This document shows positions 7,727 through 16,161 of a stretch of DNA of 63,813 nt, one piece after another. The position numbers and the translations under genes are program-made. Source of the DNA: an uncultured Eubacteriales bacterium (lineage in GTDB: Bacteria; Bacillota; Clostridia; Christensenellales; CAG-138); NCBI GenBank assembly GCA_900540495.1, contig UQGA01000011.1:1-63813 (forward strand), in the 5' to 3' direction. The number at the start of each line of letters is the position of its first letter. The first letter of the stretch is position 1. Below the pieces are notes generated by a model. That model was not told the DNA's origin. It searched no databases and saw only the letters and a program-made list of their open reading frames with translations.

Positions 7727-8209
7727 ATGATGCTGCAACTGGTAACGGACGCGGTCATATCCAAGGGGTATGGCGGCGCTCCGGCATTCCACTCTTCCGA
7801 GGATGGGCGCATGCTCAGCTTCAAGATCGGCTGCAAAGTGTATGACAAGCGCGCCGATAAGGAAACCCGCTGGGTGAACTTCAACGTCAACGCCTTCGAC
7901 GACCTTGCCGAGCGCGTGCGGAGGATGAACCTCAAGGAGGGCTCCCACATCAACGTGATGGGCAACTTCGATATGAAGCCGTGGGTCAACCGGGAGACCG
8001 GCGAGATCACCACATGGCCGACCATCAGAGCCGTCAACATCGAGTACGCCGCAAGCGCGCTTCCCAAGCAGGACGCGCAGACGGCACAAAAGGCAGTTCC
8101 CGTTCAAGATAAACAGGAGCAGTCCGCATTGCCGCCGGAACAGCTTCCCGGTTTTACGGGGTATGAGCCGTTTGGCGGCGGCAACTCATATTACCCTGAC
8201 GAGACCTGA
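7727..8209 (+). CDS. ssb: Single-stranded DNA-binding protein
   Basis: A 160-residue SSB. Residues 1-110 form the OB fold (FKIGCKVYDKRADKETRWVN, VNAFDDLAERV, LKEGSHINVMGNF) and the tail is a Gln/Pro-rich linker ending in an acidic YYPDET instead of the usual DDDIPF tip, so its interaction partners may differ from those of the chromosomal SSB. The ATG at 7727 follows AAAGGAG; the reading frame upstream runs through the leader terminator and is not coding. It is the first gene behind leader copy B and ends in a strong terminator of its own, leaving the MoxR/VWA genes to read-through. Confidence 0.85.
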   Translation: MMLQLVTDAVISKGYGGAPAFHSSEDGRMLSFKIGCKVYDKRADKETRWVNFNVNAFDDLAERVRRMNLKEGSHINVMGNFDMKPWVNRETGEITTWPTIRAVNIEYAASALPKQDAQTAQKAVPVQDKQEQSALPPEQLPGFTGYEPFGGGNSYYPDET

Positions 8210-8239
8210 CCGACCTTAAAACACATACTTGCCAAAATG

Positions 8240-8281
8240 GCGCATGCAATGGTTCCACCGATTGCGTGCGCTTTATTTTTT
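8240..8281 (+). terminator. Terminator after ssb
   Basis: GCGCATGCAAT (8240-8250) pairs with ATTGCGTGCGC (8261-8271) with one G-U, followed by a ten-base T-rich run. It should limit transcription into the genes behind it. Confidence 0.8.
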
Positions 8282-8300
8282 GGGGAAAGGAGGGCATTTC

Positions 8301-8756
8301 TTGAAAAACACATCGTTCATGTTCAAGACCGAGGAGGAAAAGACCGTCAAACTCATCACACTGCTCCGGCAGCGCAGCCGAGACACGCTTTCAGGAGAAC
8401 AGCTCAATCAGCTTGCTCTCGCGGTAAAGACCGGCCGACAGTATACGGTAAAGATCCACACGACGCCAAGCGGCTTTTGCGAGTCGCTTGTGCTTGTGAA
8501 ATCGGATACCGACAACGACGTCGGCACGGTCGTATTCGGTCAGGCGCTTTTTGGCGCCGCCACCGAATCCGGGTATCGGGAAGGCCGGCTGTTTCTGCCA
8601 TCCAGGCAGGCCTGCGCGGTCGTCAGCCGTAAACGGGCGGACGGATGCCGCATTAGCTTCAGCAACGAGATCCACATCTACATCCCGTCCTCAATTTACG
8701 AGAAAGGAAAATATCCAAAGTATGGACAAGAGCAAAAAGCGACATATAGCGTATGA
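8301..8756 (+). CDS. Hypothetical element protein with TTG start
   Basis: A 151-residue soluble protein. The start is a TTG at 8301, set by the AAAGGAGG site a few bases upstream; no ATG fits. It begins KNTSFMFKTEEEKTVKLITL, is mixed alpha/beta, and has no recognisable catalytic motif. Its 3' end overlaps the following membrane-protein gene by 35 bp in another frame, which suggests translational coupling. I do not recognise the family. Confidence 0.6.
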   Translation: MKNTSFMFKTEEEKTVKLITLLRQRSRDTLSGEQLNQLALAVKTGRQYTVKIHTTPSGFCESLVLVKSDTDNDVGTVVFGQALFGAATESGYREGRLFLPSRQACAVVSRKRADGCRISFSNEIHIYIPSSIYEKGKYPKYGQEQKATYSV

Positions 8757-9495
8757 GGCGCTGACCCTGCTCGGCGTCGTCATATTGCTCTGCTTCATCA
8801 CCCGGCTGTGGCCGATCCTGCTGCTGGCGCTCGCAGGCGCTGTCATCGCGGCCGTCGTGTTGCTGTTCGCGTCGCTGCGAAAACCTGAAGCGGTTATACT
8901 TCCGCCGCCCGCCGCCCCGTCTGTGCCGGACAATGAACGCGACCTGATCAGGATGGCGTTTACCATCCTTGAGCGGCGCATAACTGAAGCCGTACTGTGC
9001 GACCATCCCGGCGCACGCTGGGTATGGGAAACGCCTCACCCCGAGAAAACGCTTCATGCGGGTGGAGAACTCTGTATTATCCTCAACCACGCGGGCGGGT
9101 TTCGCCGGGCGCAGGTCACTGTGGCGGATCTTCAATTCGTGAATCTCAGCTATACAGCGGCTCCGTCCAAGGAAGCGAAGGACGATGCAAACGAATCGCC
9201 GGAAGCGAAATCGCAGGGCGAAACGGACACGCAAGAGGATGTGGAATCGCCCATGCCCGTCAATTATGAGCTTGTTGCCTTTGAATGGGTGGAAGATCAT
9301 ATCAGTTATCTCAGCGACCAGTGCAACGAAGCGATCGCCCGTGGGGACGACCGGTTTGTGATACCGGCGTCGGTTCTGCCGGTAAAGGAAAGCTGGCCGG
9401 CCGTTTGCGCCGAGCTTGAAAAACACGACTTCACAGACACAGAACCTATGGATGATGGCGTCGCCATCGCAACACCTCAAGTAAGCGATGCTTAG
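8722..9495 (+). CDS. Membrane protein of unknown function
   Basis: A 257-residue protein. Two hydrophobic segments (about 12-50, ALTLLGVVILLCFITRLWPI and onward) form a hairpin at the N-terminus; the rest is a cytoplasmic or external domain with an acidic low-complexity linker (SKEAKDDANESPEAKSQGET) around 150-175. The ATG at 8722 lies within the 3' end of the preceding gene, after GAAAGGAAA. It sits directly before the MoxR/VWA pair and may anchor that complex to the membrane, but this rests only on position. Confidence 0.6.
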   Translation: MDKSKKRHIAYEALTLLGVVILLCFITRLWPILLLALAGAVIAAVVLLFASLRKPEAVILPPPAAPSVPDNERDLIRMAFTILERRITEAVLCDHPGARWVWETPHPEKTLHAGGELCIILNHAGGFRRAQVTVADLQFVNLSYTAAPSKEAKDDANESPEAKSQGETDTQEDVESPMPVNYELVAFEWVEDHISYLSDQCNEAIARGDDRFVIPASVLPVKESWPAVCAELEKHDFTDTEPMDDGVAIATPQVSDA

Positions 9496-9586
9496 GGAAC
9501 ATGCGTGATGGCAGAAATACATCCGTCAGCGCGTATGGGACATGAGCATTAATTGCTTGATATCAAGAATAGAAAGGAAATCGAAT

Positions 9587-11455
9587 ATGAGCGTCAACAC
9601 ACAAACGCTGTTCGCGTTCAACCGTCCGCTGCCGCCCCCCTTTGATACGTTGAAAAGCAAAAAGGTGAAGGTCAGCTCAACCTATGGCGACGGCACGGAA
9701 GCCACGCTCTCCCCGTCCATGATAAAGGCCGTGAACGCCTTTTGCCGTTGCCGGGATGGCAGCGGTGAAGGTGCACTGGGAATATCGGACGGACGCAGTG
9801 TTGCCGAGTATAAGTCCTCCGCGTCGCCGGACGCCTACAACCTGGTCGTGTACGACCCCGCCACCGGCAGCATTATGGCCATCGAATACGACAAGAATAC
9901 GGAGGTCAGCCAGATATATGCATTAACAGCCAGCGGCCGCGACGGCAGCGCGCTGCTCTTTTCCCTGATGCCTGCGCTTGCAGATGACGAGGAGTTCGCA
10001 GAAAACCTTGAAGAGTACCGTACAGAGCTATCCTTGGGCTTGCACGATGTGGTGAAGGCGGGAAACATTATGGCCGTACTCTGCGATAACGCCTATCGCC
10101 GTATCAAGGACGATGCCTGCTCCGCGCACATCAAGCTGAACATCGACAAAACGGGCAATCTGACCCGTATCCCCAAAACACAGCTTGACGCTGGCAAGTA
10201 TATCCCGCAGACAGTTGTGTGCGGCGAGTTTTCCATCATCGCGCAGACAGGACCGGCGCCTGTGTACAAGCCCGCCGTCCTGATCGAGCACAGCGATTTT
10301 GTCGGGCAGTATCCCATCAACCCAGGCCGCGGCCTCAACGCCAGAGAAAAGCTCCTGGTGCCAAAGCTCCCCGCATGGTACATCATCCCTAAGGAGGTTG
10401 TAAGCATCTGCCAGCATGCGGTCAAGACCAGCGAAAAAGCTATGCCCATGCGCAACTTTCTGCTGCGCGGGCCTGCTGGTACCGGCAAGACCATGGGCGC
10501 ACAGGCGATTGCAGCGGGATTGGGCCTGCCGTATGTCAAGTATACTTGTTCCGCTAATACCGAGATATTTGACTTTGTCGGGCAGGTGTTTCCCGATACC
10601 GCAAGAGCGACAACGGGCGACGCTGAGCTGGACAAGGAGCGTGAGCAGTTGTTGAGCATGGGCGGGATTACCTATGCCAACGTAGCAGCGCTAATGAAGC
10701 TGCCCGGCCTCGACGACATGGACTACGACCCCGAAGGCGTATATGAGAAGCTGACAGGCGCAAAAAAGCCGGACGCCACATCACAAGACTGCATGGGCGT
10801 GGTATTGGATGCCGTGACCGACAAGGTGCGGCTTTTGAGCAATGTAAAGCCTAAGGATAAGAGCCCATCCTACACTTATGTGGAAACCGACTTCATCCGT
10901 GCCTTGAAATACGGGTATGTGTGTGAAGTGCAGGAGCCTACGGTCATCATGCAGCCGGGCGTTCTGGTGGGCCTTAACAGCCTGCTTGAGCAGACGGGCA
11001 GCATTACGCTCCCCACCGGCGAGGTCATCCGCAGGCATCCGGACGCTGTCGTCATCGTAACCACCAACATCGCCTACGAAGGCTGCCGCGGGCTCAACCA
11101 AAGCGTCACCGACCGAATGAGCCTAGCGCAGGACATCGAGCTGCCAAGCCCGGAGGTCATGGCTCAGCGCGCCATGAGCGTGACGGGCTGTGAGGACGAT
11201 GTGCTGGTGGGTCAGATGGTTAGAGTCGTAAACGACATGAGCGATTTCATGCGCAAGAACGGCATTGTTGACGGCTCCTGCGGTATGCGCAGCCTGATCG
11301 ACTGGATACTTTCCACGGAGATCACCGGCGACCCGTATATTTCGGCGTTATACACCGTCATATCCAAGGCTACCGCCAACGAGGACGACCGCTATGCGCT
11401 GATATCCTCGGTATTGGAGGGGCAATTTGCACCCAAACGCCGCAAGGCGGTATAG
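9587..11455 (+). CDS. MoxR-type AAA+ ATPase
   Basis: A 622-residue ATPase. The first 280 residues are an extra N-terminal domain; the AAA+ core begins with GPAGTGKT (295-302). Later TVIMQPGVLVGLNSLLEQ and VVIVTTNIAYEGCRGLNQ match the MoxR/CbbQ insert and sensor region. Such ATPases remodel a partner that carries a VWA domain, and the next gene, 21 bp on, is exactly that. The classical Walker B is replaced by EVQEPTVI, so the hydrolytic residues should be checked. The pair is known from RavA-ViaA, NorQ-NorD and CobS-CobT systems; on a mobile element the client is unknown. Confidence 0.82.
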   Translation: MSVNTQTLFAFNRPLPPPFDTLKSKKVKVSSTYGDGTEATLSPSMIKAVNAFCRCRDGSGEGALGISDGRSVAEYKSSASPDAYNLVVYDPATGSIMAIEYDKNTEVSQIYALTASGRDGSALLFSLMPALADDEEFAENLEEYRTELSLGLHDVVKAGNIMAVLCDNAYRRIKDDACSAHIKLNIDKTGNLTRIPKTQLDAGKYIPQTVVCGEFSIIAQTGPAPVYKPAVLIEHSDFVGQYPINPGRGLNAREKLLVPKLPAWYIIPKEVVSICQHAVKTSEKAMPMRNFLLRGPAGTGKTMGAQAIAAGLGLPYVKYTCSANTEIFDFVGQVFPDTARATTGDAELDKEREQLLSMGGITYANVAALMKLPGLDDMDYDPEGVYEKLTGAKKPDATSQDCMGVVLDAVTDKVRLLSNVKPKDKSPSYTYVETDFIRALKYGYVCEVQEPTVIMQPGVLVGLNSLLEQTGSITLPTGEVIRRHPDAVVIVTTNIAYEGCRGLNQSVTDRMSLAQDIELPSPEVMAQRAMSVTGCEDDVLVGQMVRVVNDMSDFMRKNGIVDGSCGMRSLIDWILSTEITGDPYISALYTVISKATANEDDRYALISSVLEGQFAPKRRKAV

Positions 11456-11476
11456 AAAGGAGGCTTTAGAACACTC

Positions 11477-13744
11477 ATGACACGAGTAAATCATAAGAAA
11501 GTCCGGCAGCTACTCAATCAGGAGCGCAACAGCATAACCGACAGGCAGTTTTTCGTGTCCCGCATTCTTGCGGGACACTTTGCTGACATAGCTGCGGCGC
11601 AAAGCAAGCGGTACGCCTATAACCGCAGGGTGAATGTCCGCATCGTTTGGGAACCGAAGAACCCGGAGGGCGCGCATACGGACAATTCGCTCATCTGGAT
11701 CAATGCGGCAACTCCATTGGTGAAAGCCAAAAAGAACCGACAGGAGCGATACGAAATGGTCTGCGGACTGTTTGCGCATGAGCTGGGTCATGTGCTGTAT
11801 ACGGATTTTCTGTCCAGCCAGACCCACGCTGCAAAAACGATGGACGGAGGCTGGTATCCGGAGCGTCCCGTCTGTGCTGAGCTTTCGCACAGGCTCAATG
11901 TGGATGAGATCGAGGAATACCGAAATCAAGGCTCCGTCTACCAAACGGCATTTACACGGCTCTCGCATCATCTGCACAACGTCCTGGAGGACGGCTTCAT
12001 TGAAGAAAAGATGATGAACCACTTTCCGGGCGTGCTGGGCGCAAACCTGAAGAGCTTACGGGAAAGCGTATGGGAGGAGACACAAACCGTCGCACAGCTT
12101 GTCGAGCAAGAAGCAGACGAACGCTTGAAATGGCGCTCTATCCTCCAAATGATGCTGAGCTACTGCCTATATGGGGAAATAAAGTATGGTGAAACAGCCC
12201 TGACGGATGAGCGCATACAGGCCGTATTCCATTCACTCGACGATTTGGATGAGGGGCTGACCTGCGCTGACCCAAGGGTACGCTGGCAGATGGTCAATCT
12301 GATCATCGTGCGCAACTGGCGCTACATCAAGCCATATCTGGAGTATTGCGAGGAGAATAGTAAAGCGGCCGGCGGCGATCTGGCTGCTATGTTAGACGCT
12401 CTGTTCGATGCGCTGAATGGTTCTACCTCAGAAGGCGCCGGTTTGACGGTTGCTGTGGCCGAAAATGGCACGCCCGCTTTAGGGCGCGGAGAAATGCGCA
12501 GTGCAAAACGCGGGATGACCGCAGCGCTTGCCAAGCCTCCGGCCGCAGAAGACGACACAGAGGATGATGAAAAAGAAGCTGAAGCGCCCGAGCCTAAGGA
12601 TGATGAAGAACCGGCTGAGGCAGGCGGAGGCGCCGCTTCTTCCGGCAGGATCGGCGACGATATGGATGGCGCCTGCTTCAAAAATGCAAGTGAAGCGCCG
12701 GATGAACCGCTAGAGGTCACGGATAAGGAAGGCGGTCGCATCCCACTCATGCAGACAGACAGCGTTTCCACACCCAACCGCGGCGAGCTGGAATACGACA
12801 ACGATTATCACGGCATTGGCTACGACGCCTCCGCCAAGGATATCGAAGACCTGCTTAACCGCATGGCGGAAGAACGGCTGGAAACCAAGCGTACATCGCA
12901 GCTTAACGAGCTTGCGCAGAACATTGCCTACGGCAACATCCATGAAGGCGTCAAGATGACCGTTCACCGGATGAGTACGATAGACGATGAGCTGCGCGAC
13001 AGGTACGACGAGGCTTCACCGCCGCTGCTCGCCATATCCAAGCAGCTGCAGCGCAGCATAACGAGGCAGCTACAGGACCAACGGCGGGGCGGCAAGCAGA
13101 CGGGTTTATACATGGGGCGGCGCTTGGATATCCACTCATTGCCCCGCAATGACGGCAGGGCGTTTTCCAAGATGAGCCTGCCCAATGAAACTCCAGAGCT
13201 GGCTATCGCGCTGCTGCTTGACGAATCGGGTTCGATGGGCTGTGCCAGCCGAGCAATCTACGCAAGGGCGTCGGCCATTATTTTGTACGATTTCTGCCAG
13301 TCGCTCGGCATCCCTGTTATGGTCTATGGCCATTCCACGGATACCGGCGTTGCGCTCTATTCGTATGCAGAATTTGATTCCATCGACAAACTCGACCGCT
13401 ATCGCATGATGAATATCTCCGCCCGAGGAAGCAACAGGGATGGCGCCGCGCTTCGGTTCGTTGCCGAACAGCTCGCCAAACGTCCAGAGGACATCCGGCT
13501 GCTGATCCTCGTATCCGACGGTCAGCCGGCGGATTCCGGGTACTACGGTACCGCAGCAGAGGAGGATCTCCGCGGCATAAAGACAGAATACCGCCGTAAA
13601 GGGATCTGCTTTATTGCGGCGGCAATCGGCGAGGATAAGGAAAACATTGAGCGAATCTATGGAGACTCGTTTATGGACATCTCCGACCTGCACACGCTAC
13701 CGATCGCACTGACAAATGCTGTAAAGCGGTTTATCCGCACATAA
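11477..13744 (+). CDS. VWA-domain protein with HExxH motif (CobT/NorD-like)
   Basis: A 755-residue partner of the preceding MoxR ATPase. Near the N-terminus is HELGH (101-105), a zinc-metallopeptidase-type site, within a helical domain; a long acidic low-complexity region (about 350-410, rich in Glu, Asp, Ala) follows; the C-terminal domain carries a MIDAS site, LLLDESGSM, at about 579-587, and LLILVSDGQPADSG, typical of VWA domains that bind a divalent ion. The acidic middle plus C-terminal VWA resembles CobT of cobaltochelatase, but here a HExxH module is added. The ribosome site AAAGGAGG is good. It could act as an adaptor that recruits and cuts or remodels a target. Confidence 0.8.
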   Translation: MTRVNHKKVRQLLNQERNSITDRQFFVSRILAGHFADIAAAQSKRYAYNRRVNVRIVWEPKNPEGAHTDNSLIWINAATPLVKAKKNRQERYEMVCGLFAHELGHVLYTDFLSSQTHAAKTMDGGWYPERPVCAELSHRLNVDEIEEYRNQGSVYQTAFTRLSHHLHNVLEDGFIEEKMMNHFPGVLGANLKSLRESVWEETQTVAQLVEQEADERLKWRSILQMMLSYCLYGEIKYGETALTDERIQAVFHSLDDLDEGLTCADPRVRWQMVNLIIVRNWRYIKPYLEYCEENSKAAGGDLAAMLDALFDALNGSTSEGAGLTVAVAENGTPALGRGEMRSAKRGMTAALAKPPAAEDDTEDDEKEAEAPEPKDDEEPAEAGGGAASSGRIGDDMDGACFKNASEAPDEPLEVTDKEGGRIPLMQTDSVSTPNRGELEYDNDYHGIGYDASAKDIEDLLNRMAEERLETKRTSQLNELAQNIAYGNIHEGVKMTVHRMSTIDDELRDRYDEASPPLLAISKQLQRSITRQLQDQRRGGKQTGLYMGRRLDIHSLPRNDGRAFSKMSLPNETPELAIALLLDESGSMGCASRAIYARASAIILYDFCQSLGIPVMVYGHSTDTGVALYSYAEFDSIDKLDRYRMMNISARGSNRDGAALRFVAEQLAKRPEDIRLLILVSDGQPADSGYYGTAAEEDLRGIKTEYRRKGICFIAAAIGEDKENIERIYGDSFMDISDLHTLPIALTNAVKRFIRT

Positions 13745-13750
13745 CCGACA

Positions 13751-13784
13751 GGGAGAGGGCGCTGACTCTCTCCCCGATTTTTTT
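13751..13784 (+). terminator. Terminator after the VWA gene
   Basis: GGGAGAG (13751-13757) pairs with CTCTCCC (13768-13774) and is followed by CCGA and a seven-base T-run. The T-run runs into GGAGG, the ribosome site of the next gene, so it may also attenuate that gene. Confidence 0.7.
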
Positions 13785-13795
13785 GGAGGTATATC

Positions 13796-14347
13796 ATGAT
13801 AATCAACTGTAATGGCGCTACTTTTGAACATGCAGGCGTTACCTATACGATCGGCGCATCGGTCGTCGGCACCGACCAAAGTGAGTATGAGGGGCTGACG
13901 GGATATATATACGAAGTTCGAGATGGCGCTGACAAGGAAACGGAGAATGAGACACCGGACTTATATTGCAACTTTGACCCGCCGGATGACCCGGCTGAGA
14001 TCGCAGAACTGGAGGCGGTCTTTTCGGACCTCTATGACGAGCCCAAGACATTGGAGGACATAATCCTCGATTGCGTCATCATGGCGCCGAATATGGTCAG
14101 GCCTTACCAAACCTATCGGATTCCGGTTGTCTGGGAATCATGGGGTGTTCTGAGCATAGACGCCGGATCTCTTGAACAAGCGGCAGCCCTTGCGTTGGAT
14201 TCCGAGATGCCTCTGCCCGATCAAAAGGAATATGTGGACGAGAGCATTCGTGTTGATTGGGAAAGCGTTGGCGGATGTAATGCTCCTATGCCGGATGATT
14301 CGGCGGATATGTTCTGCGTCCGAGGTCATCTCGGACAATCAGAGTGA
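13796..14347 (+). CDS. Hypothetical acidic protein
   Basis: A 183-residue acidic protein preceded by TTTGGAGG. It starts with a beta hairpin (NGATFEHAGVTYTIGASVVG), carries a Pro/Asp-rich turn (CNFDPPDDP) and ends in a segment with LPDQKEYVDESIRVDW, a pattern I have seen at the C-terminus of small mobile-element proteins of unknown role. No catalytic motif. It closes the ssb-MoxR-VWA unit and is followed by a strong terminator. Confidence 0.6.
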   Translation: MIINCNGATFEHAGVTYTIGASVVGTDQSEYEGLTGYIYEVRDGADKETENETPDLYCNFDPPDDPAEIAELEAVFSDLYDEPKTLEDIILDCVIMAPNMVRPYQTYRIPVVWESWGVLSIDAGSLEQAAALALDSEMPLPDQKEYVDESIRVDWESVGGCNAPMPDDSADMFCVRGHLGQSE

Positions 14348-14373
14348 ACAACGCAAGAACAATATAGTTAAGA

Positions 14374-14402
14374 AGCGGCCTGATTGCAGGTCGCTTTTTT
14401 TG
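14374..14402 (+). terminator. Terminator at the end of the ssb-MoxR-VWA unit
   Basis: AGCGGCCTG (14374-14382) pairs with CAGGTCGCT (14387-14395) around ATTG, followed by a run of seven T. Confidence 0.8.
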
Positions 14403-14453
14403 TGGAGTCTCCGTATAGTTCAAACAAGCAGCGGATAACATATTAACTAATAC

Positions 14454-14494
14454 TTGATTATGTCGCTGATATGGGTTAAAATATTAGCTGTAAG
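14454..14494 (+). promoter_or_regulatory. hipBA promoter with operator words
   Basis: TTGATT (14454-14459), 17-bp spacer, TAAAAT (14477-14482). The spacer contains CTGATATGGGT and the start region contains TTAGCTGTAAG; both words also occur upstream of the XRE gene at 96. They are good candidates for the HipB operator or for a shared regulator. Confidence 0.6.
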
Positions 14495-14505
14495 GAGATG
14501 ACACC

Positions 14506-14769
14506 ATGAAAACGCCGAAGGAACTGAGCCTACTGATTGCAGCGAATGTGCGAAAACGCAGGAAGGGGCAGAAGCTATCCATGCAGGATCTTTCAGACAA
14601 ATCCGGCGTCAGCTACGGGTCTATCAAGCGGTTTGAAAGCATCGGTGAGATCTCTCTGACCTCGCTGCTGAAAATCGCTGTTGTGCTGGATTGTGCGGAC
14701 GGCTTCGAGCAGCTGTTCGCGGAAACGGAAATACGCTCGATACAGGAGATCATAGATGGAAAGGTATAA
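14506..14769 (+). CDS. hipB: HipB-like XRE antitoxin
   Basis: An 87-residue DNA-binding protein with one HTH (about 24-60: LSMQDLSDKSGVSYGSIKRF) and a short C-terminal tail. It overlaps the hipA-like gene by 14 bp, the usual arrangement for an antitoxin that neutralises a HipA kinase and represses the shared promoter. The ribosome site is TAAGGAG. Family knowledge predicts that HipB-HipA complexes bind the operator before this gene. Compared with classical HipB the C-terminal extension is short. Confidence 0.8.
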   Translation: MKTPKELSLLIAANVRKRRKGQKLSMQDLSDKSGVSYGSIKRFESIGEISLTSLLKIAVVLDCADGFEQLFAETEIRSIQEIIDGKV

Positions 14770-15895
14770 GGTATTGGAAGCGTTCATTGGCGAGCAAAAG
14801 GTCGGAACATTGGCGCTGTACAAGGGGCGTCTTGTGGCATTTGAATACAATGAAGGCTGGCTGCGTGAAGGCTTTTCCATTAGCCCTTTCAGCCTGCCTT
14901 TGCAAAAGAAGGTGTTCATCCCGAAACCCGACCCTTTCGACGGGCTGTTCGGCGCCTTTGCCGACAGCCTTCCCGATGGCTGGGGCCGGCTTCTCGTAGA
15001 CAGGATGCTCAACCGTGAGCATGTTGACCCGCATGAGGTGGATATGCTGAACCGGCTGGCCATCGTGGGCGATTCCGGTATGGGTGCGCTGACATACCGG
15101 CCTGTGCATCAATGGAAAACGGAGCAAGTGCAAATAGAGTATGACCGCATGGCGGAGGAATGCCGAAAGGTATTGGAGTCCGAATACTCAAACGACTTGG
15201 ATATGCTGTTCCGGCTCGGCGGTTCATCCGGCGGCGCGCGGCCCAAAATACTGACCAAGATAGACGGCGAGGATTGGATCGTCAAATTCCCCGCGTCTAT
15301 TGACAGGCGTGATGCGGGGCTCATAGAATACCGCTATTGTGAGTGCGCAAGAAAATGCGGTCTGGAAGTGGCTGAAACCAGGTTGTTTCCATCCGCAAGA
15401 TGTGAGGGATACTTTGGCACAAAGCGCTTCGACCGTATAAAGCGGCCGGATAGCACAATAAGGCGCGTCCACATGCTGTCCGTATCCGCGCTGCTGGAAA
15501 CCTCGCATCGCATACCGAACCTCGATTATAGAACGCTCATGACGCTGACGCTGGAGCTGACAAAGGATTACTCCGAAGTGGAAAAGATGTATCGGCTCAT
15601 GTGCTTCAACGTGTATGCGCATAATCGGGACGACCACTCCAAAAACTTCACCTTCTTATATGACGAGGACCGGCAGGCGTGGAAGCTTTCTCCGGCATAC
15701 GACCTAACTTACAGCAATTCGCTGGGCGGCGAGCATGCCACCAGCGTAAACGGCAATGGCCGCGATCCGTCCAGAAAGGATATTCTCGCCATAGCGGAGC
15801 ACATTGGCATTGCAAAGACGAAAGCGAAGCAGATCGCCGATCAGGTCGAAGCTGCCGTTGCGGACGTACTCGGCAATGTCAGCCAATACAGGTGA
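14756..15895 (+). CDS. hipA: HipA-family serine/threonine kinase toxin
   Basis: A 379-residue protein kinase of the HipA family. The N-terminal subdomain (1-100) holds FGAFADSLPDGWGRLL; the glycine-rich ATP loop is GGSSGGARPK (155-164); Lys177 in IVKFP binds phosphate; the catalytic loop HNRDDHSKNF (289-298) provides the base; DLTYS (316-320) is the metal site. Every kinase motif is present, so it should be active. HipA of E. coli phosphorylates glutamyl-tRNA synthetase and causes growth arrest; the target here is unknown. On an integrative element the pair probably stabilises the element. A ywbE-like gene follows after 17 bp. Confidence 0.9.
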   Translation: MERYKVLEAFIGEQKVGTLALYKGRLVAFEYNEGWLREGFSISPFSLPLQKKVFIPKPDPFDGLFGAFADSLPDGWGRLLVDRMLNREHVDPHEVDMLNRLAIVGDSGMGALTYRPVHQWKTEQVQIEYDRMAEECRKVLESEYSNDLDMLFRLGGSSGGARPKILTKIDGEDWIVKFPASIDRRDAGLIEYRYCECARKCGLEVAETRLFPSARCEGYFGTKRFDRIKRPDSTIRRVHMLSVSALLETSHRIPNLDYRTLMTLTLELTKDYSEVEKMYRLMCFNVYAHNRDDHSKNFTFLYDEDRQAWKLSPAYDLTYSNSLGGEHATSVNGNGRDPSRKDILAIAEHIGIAKTKAKQIADQVEAAVADVLGNVSQYR

Positions 15896-15912
15896 TCGAA
15901 TAGGAGAAACGG

Positions 15913-16107
15913 ATGAACGGACAGAACAGAGCCGATGTGAAGGTCGGCGCGCGGGTCAAAATCGTTCTGAAGGCAGACCAACGCACGGGTAAGCTGACTG
16001 AGGGCGTTGTAGAGCGGCTGCTCACAAAGAGCAGCTTCCACCCGCATGGTATCAAGGTCATGCTGACGGACGGCCAGGTTGGCCGGGTGCGGGAGATTAT
16101 TGAGTAG
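15913..16107 (+). CDS. ywbE: YwbE family protein
   Basis: A 64-residue basic protein that matches the small YwbE family over its whole length: RADVKVGARVKIVLKADQRT, then KLTEGVVERLLTKSSFHPHG and GIKVMLTDGQVGRVREI. The fold is KOW/SH3-like, so RNA or protein binding is plausible, but the family has no proven function. It is normally a chromosomal stand-alone gene; here it follows hipA, with a TAGGAG ribosome site, and may be a passenger of the toxin unit. Confidence 0.85.
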   Translation: MNGQNRADVKVGARVKIVLKADQRTGKLTEGVVERLLTKSSFHPHGIKVMLTDGQVGRVREIIE

Positions 16108-16126
16108 AAGCCGAGCAAGGCTTGCA

Positions 16127-16155
16127 TTGACGGATGAAAACGGCGATGGTATAAT
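16127..16155 (+). promoter_or_regulatory. Sigma-70 promoter of the YqaJ/RecD2 operon
   Basis: TTGACG (16127-16132), 17-bp spacer, TATAAT (16150-16155), close to consensus. The predicted start at about 16162 is the first base of leader copy C. Confidence 0.85.
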
Positions 16156-16161
16156 GCTTGT

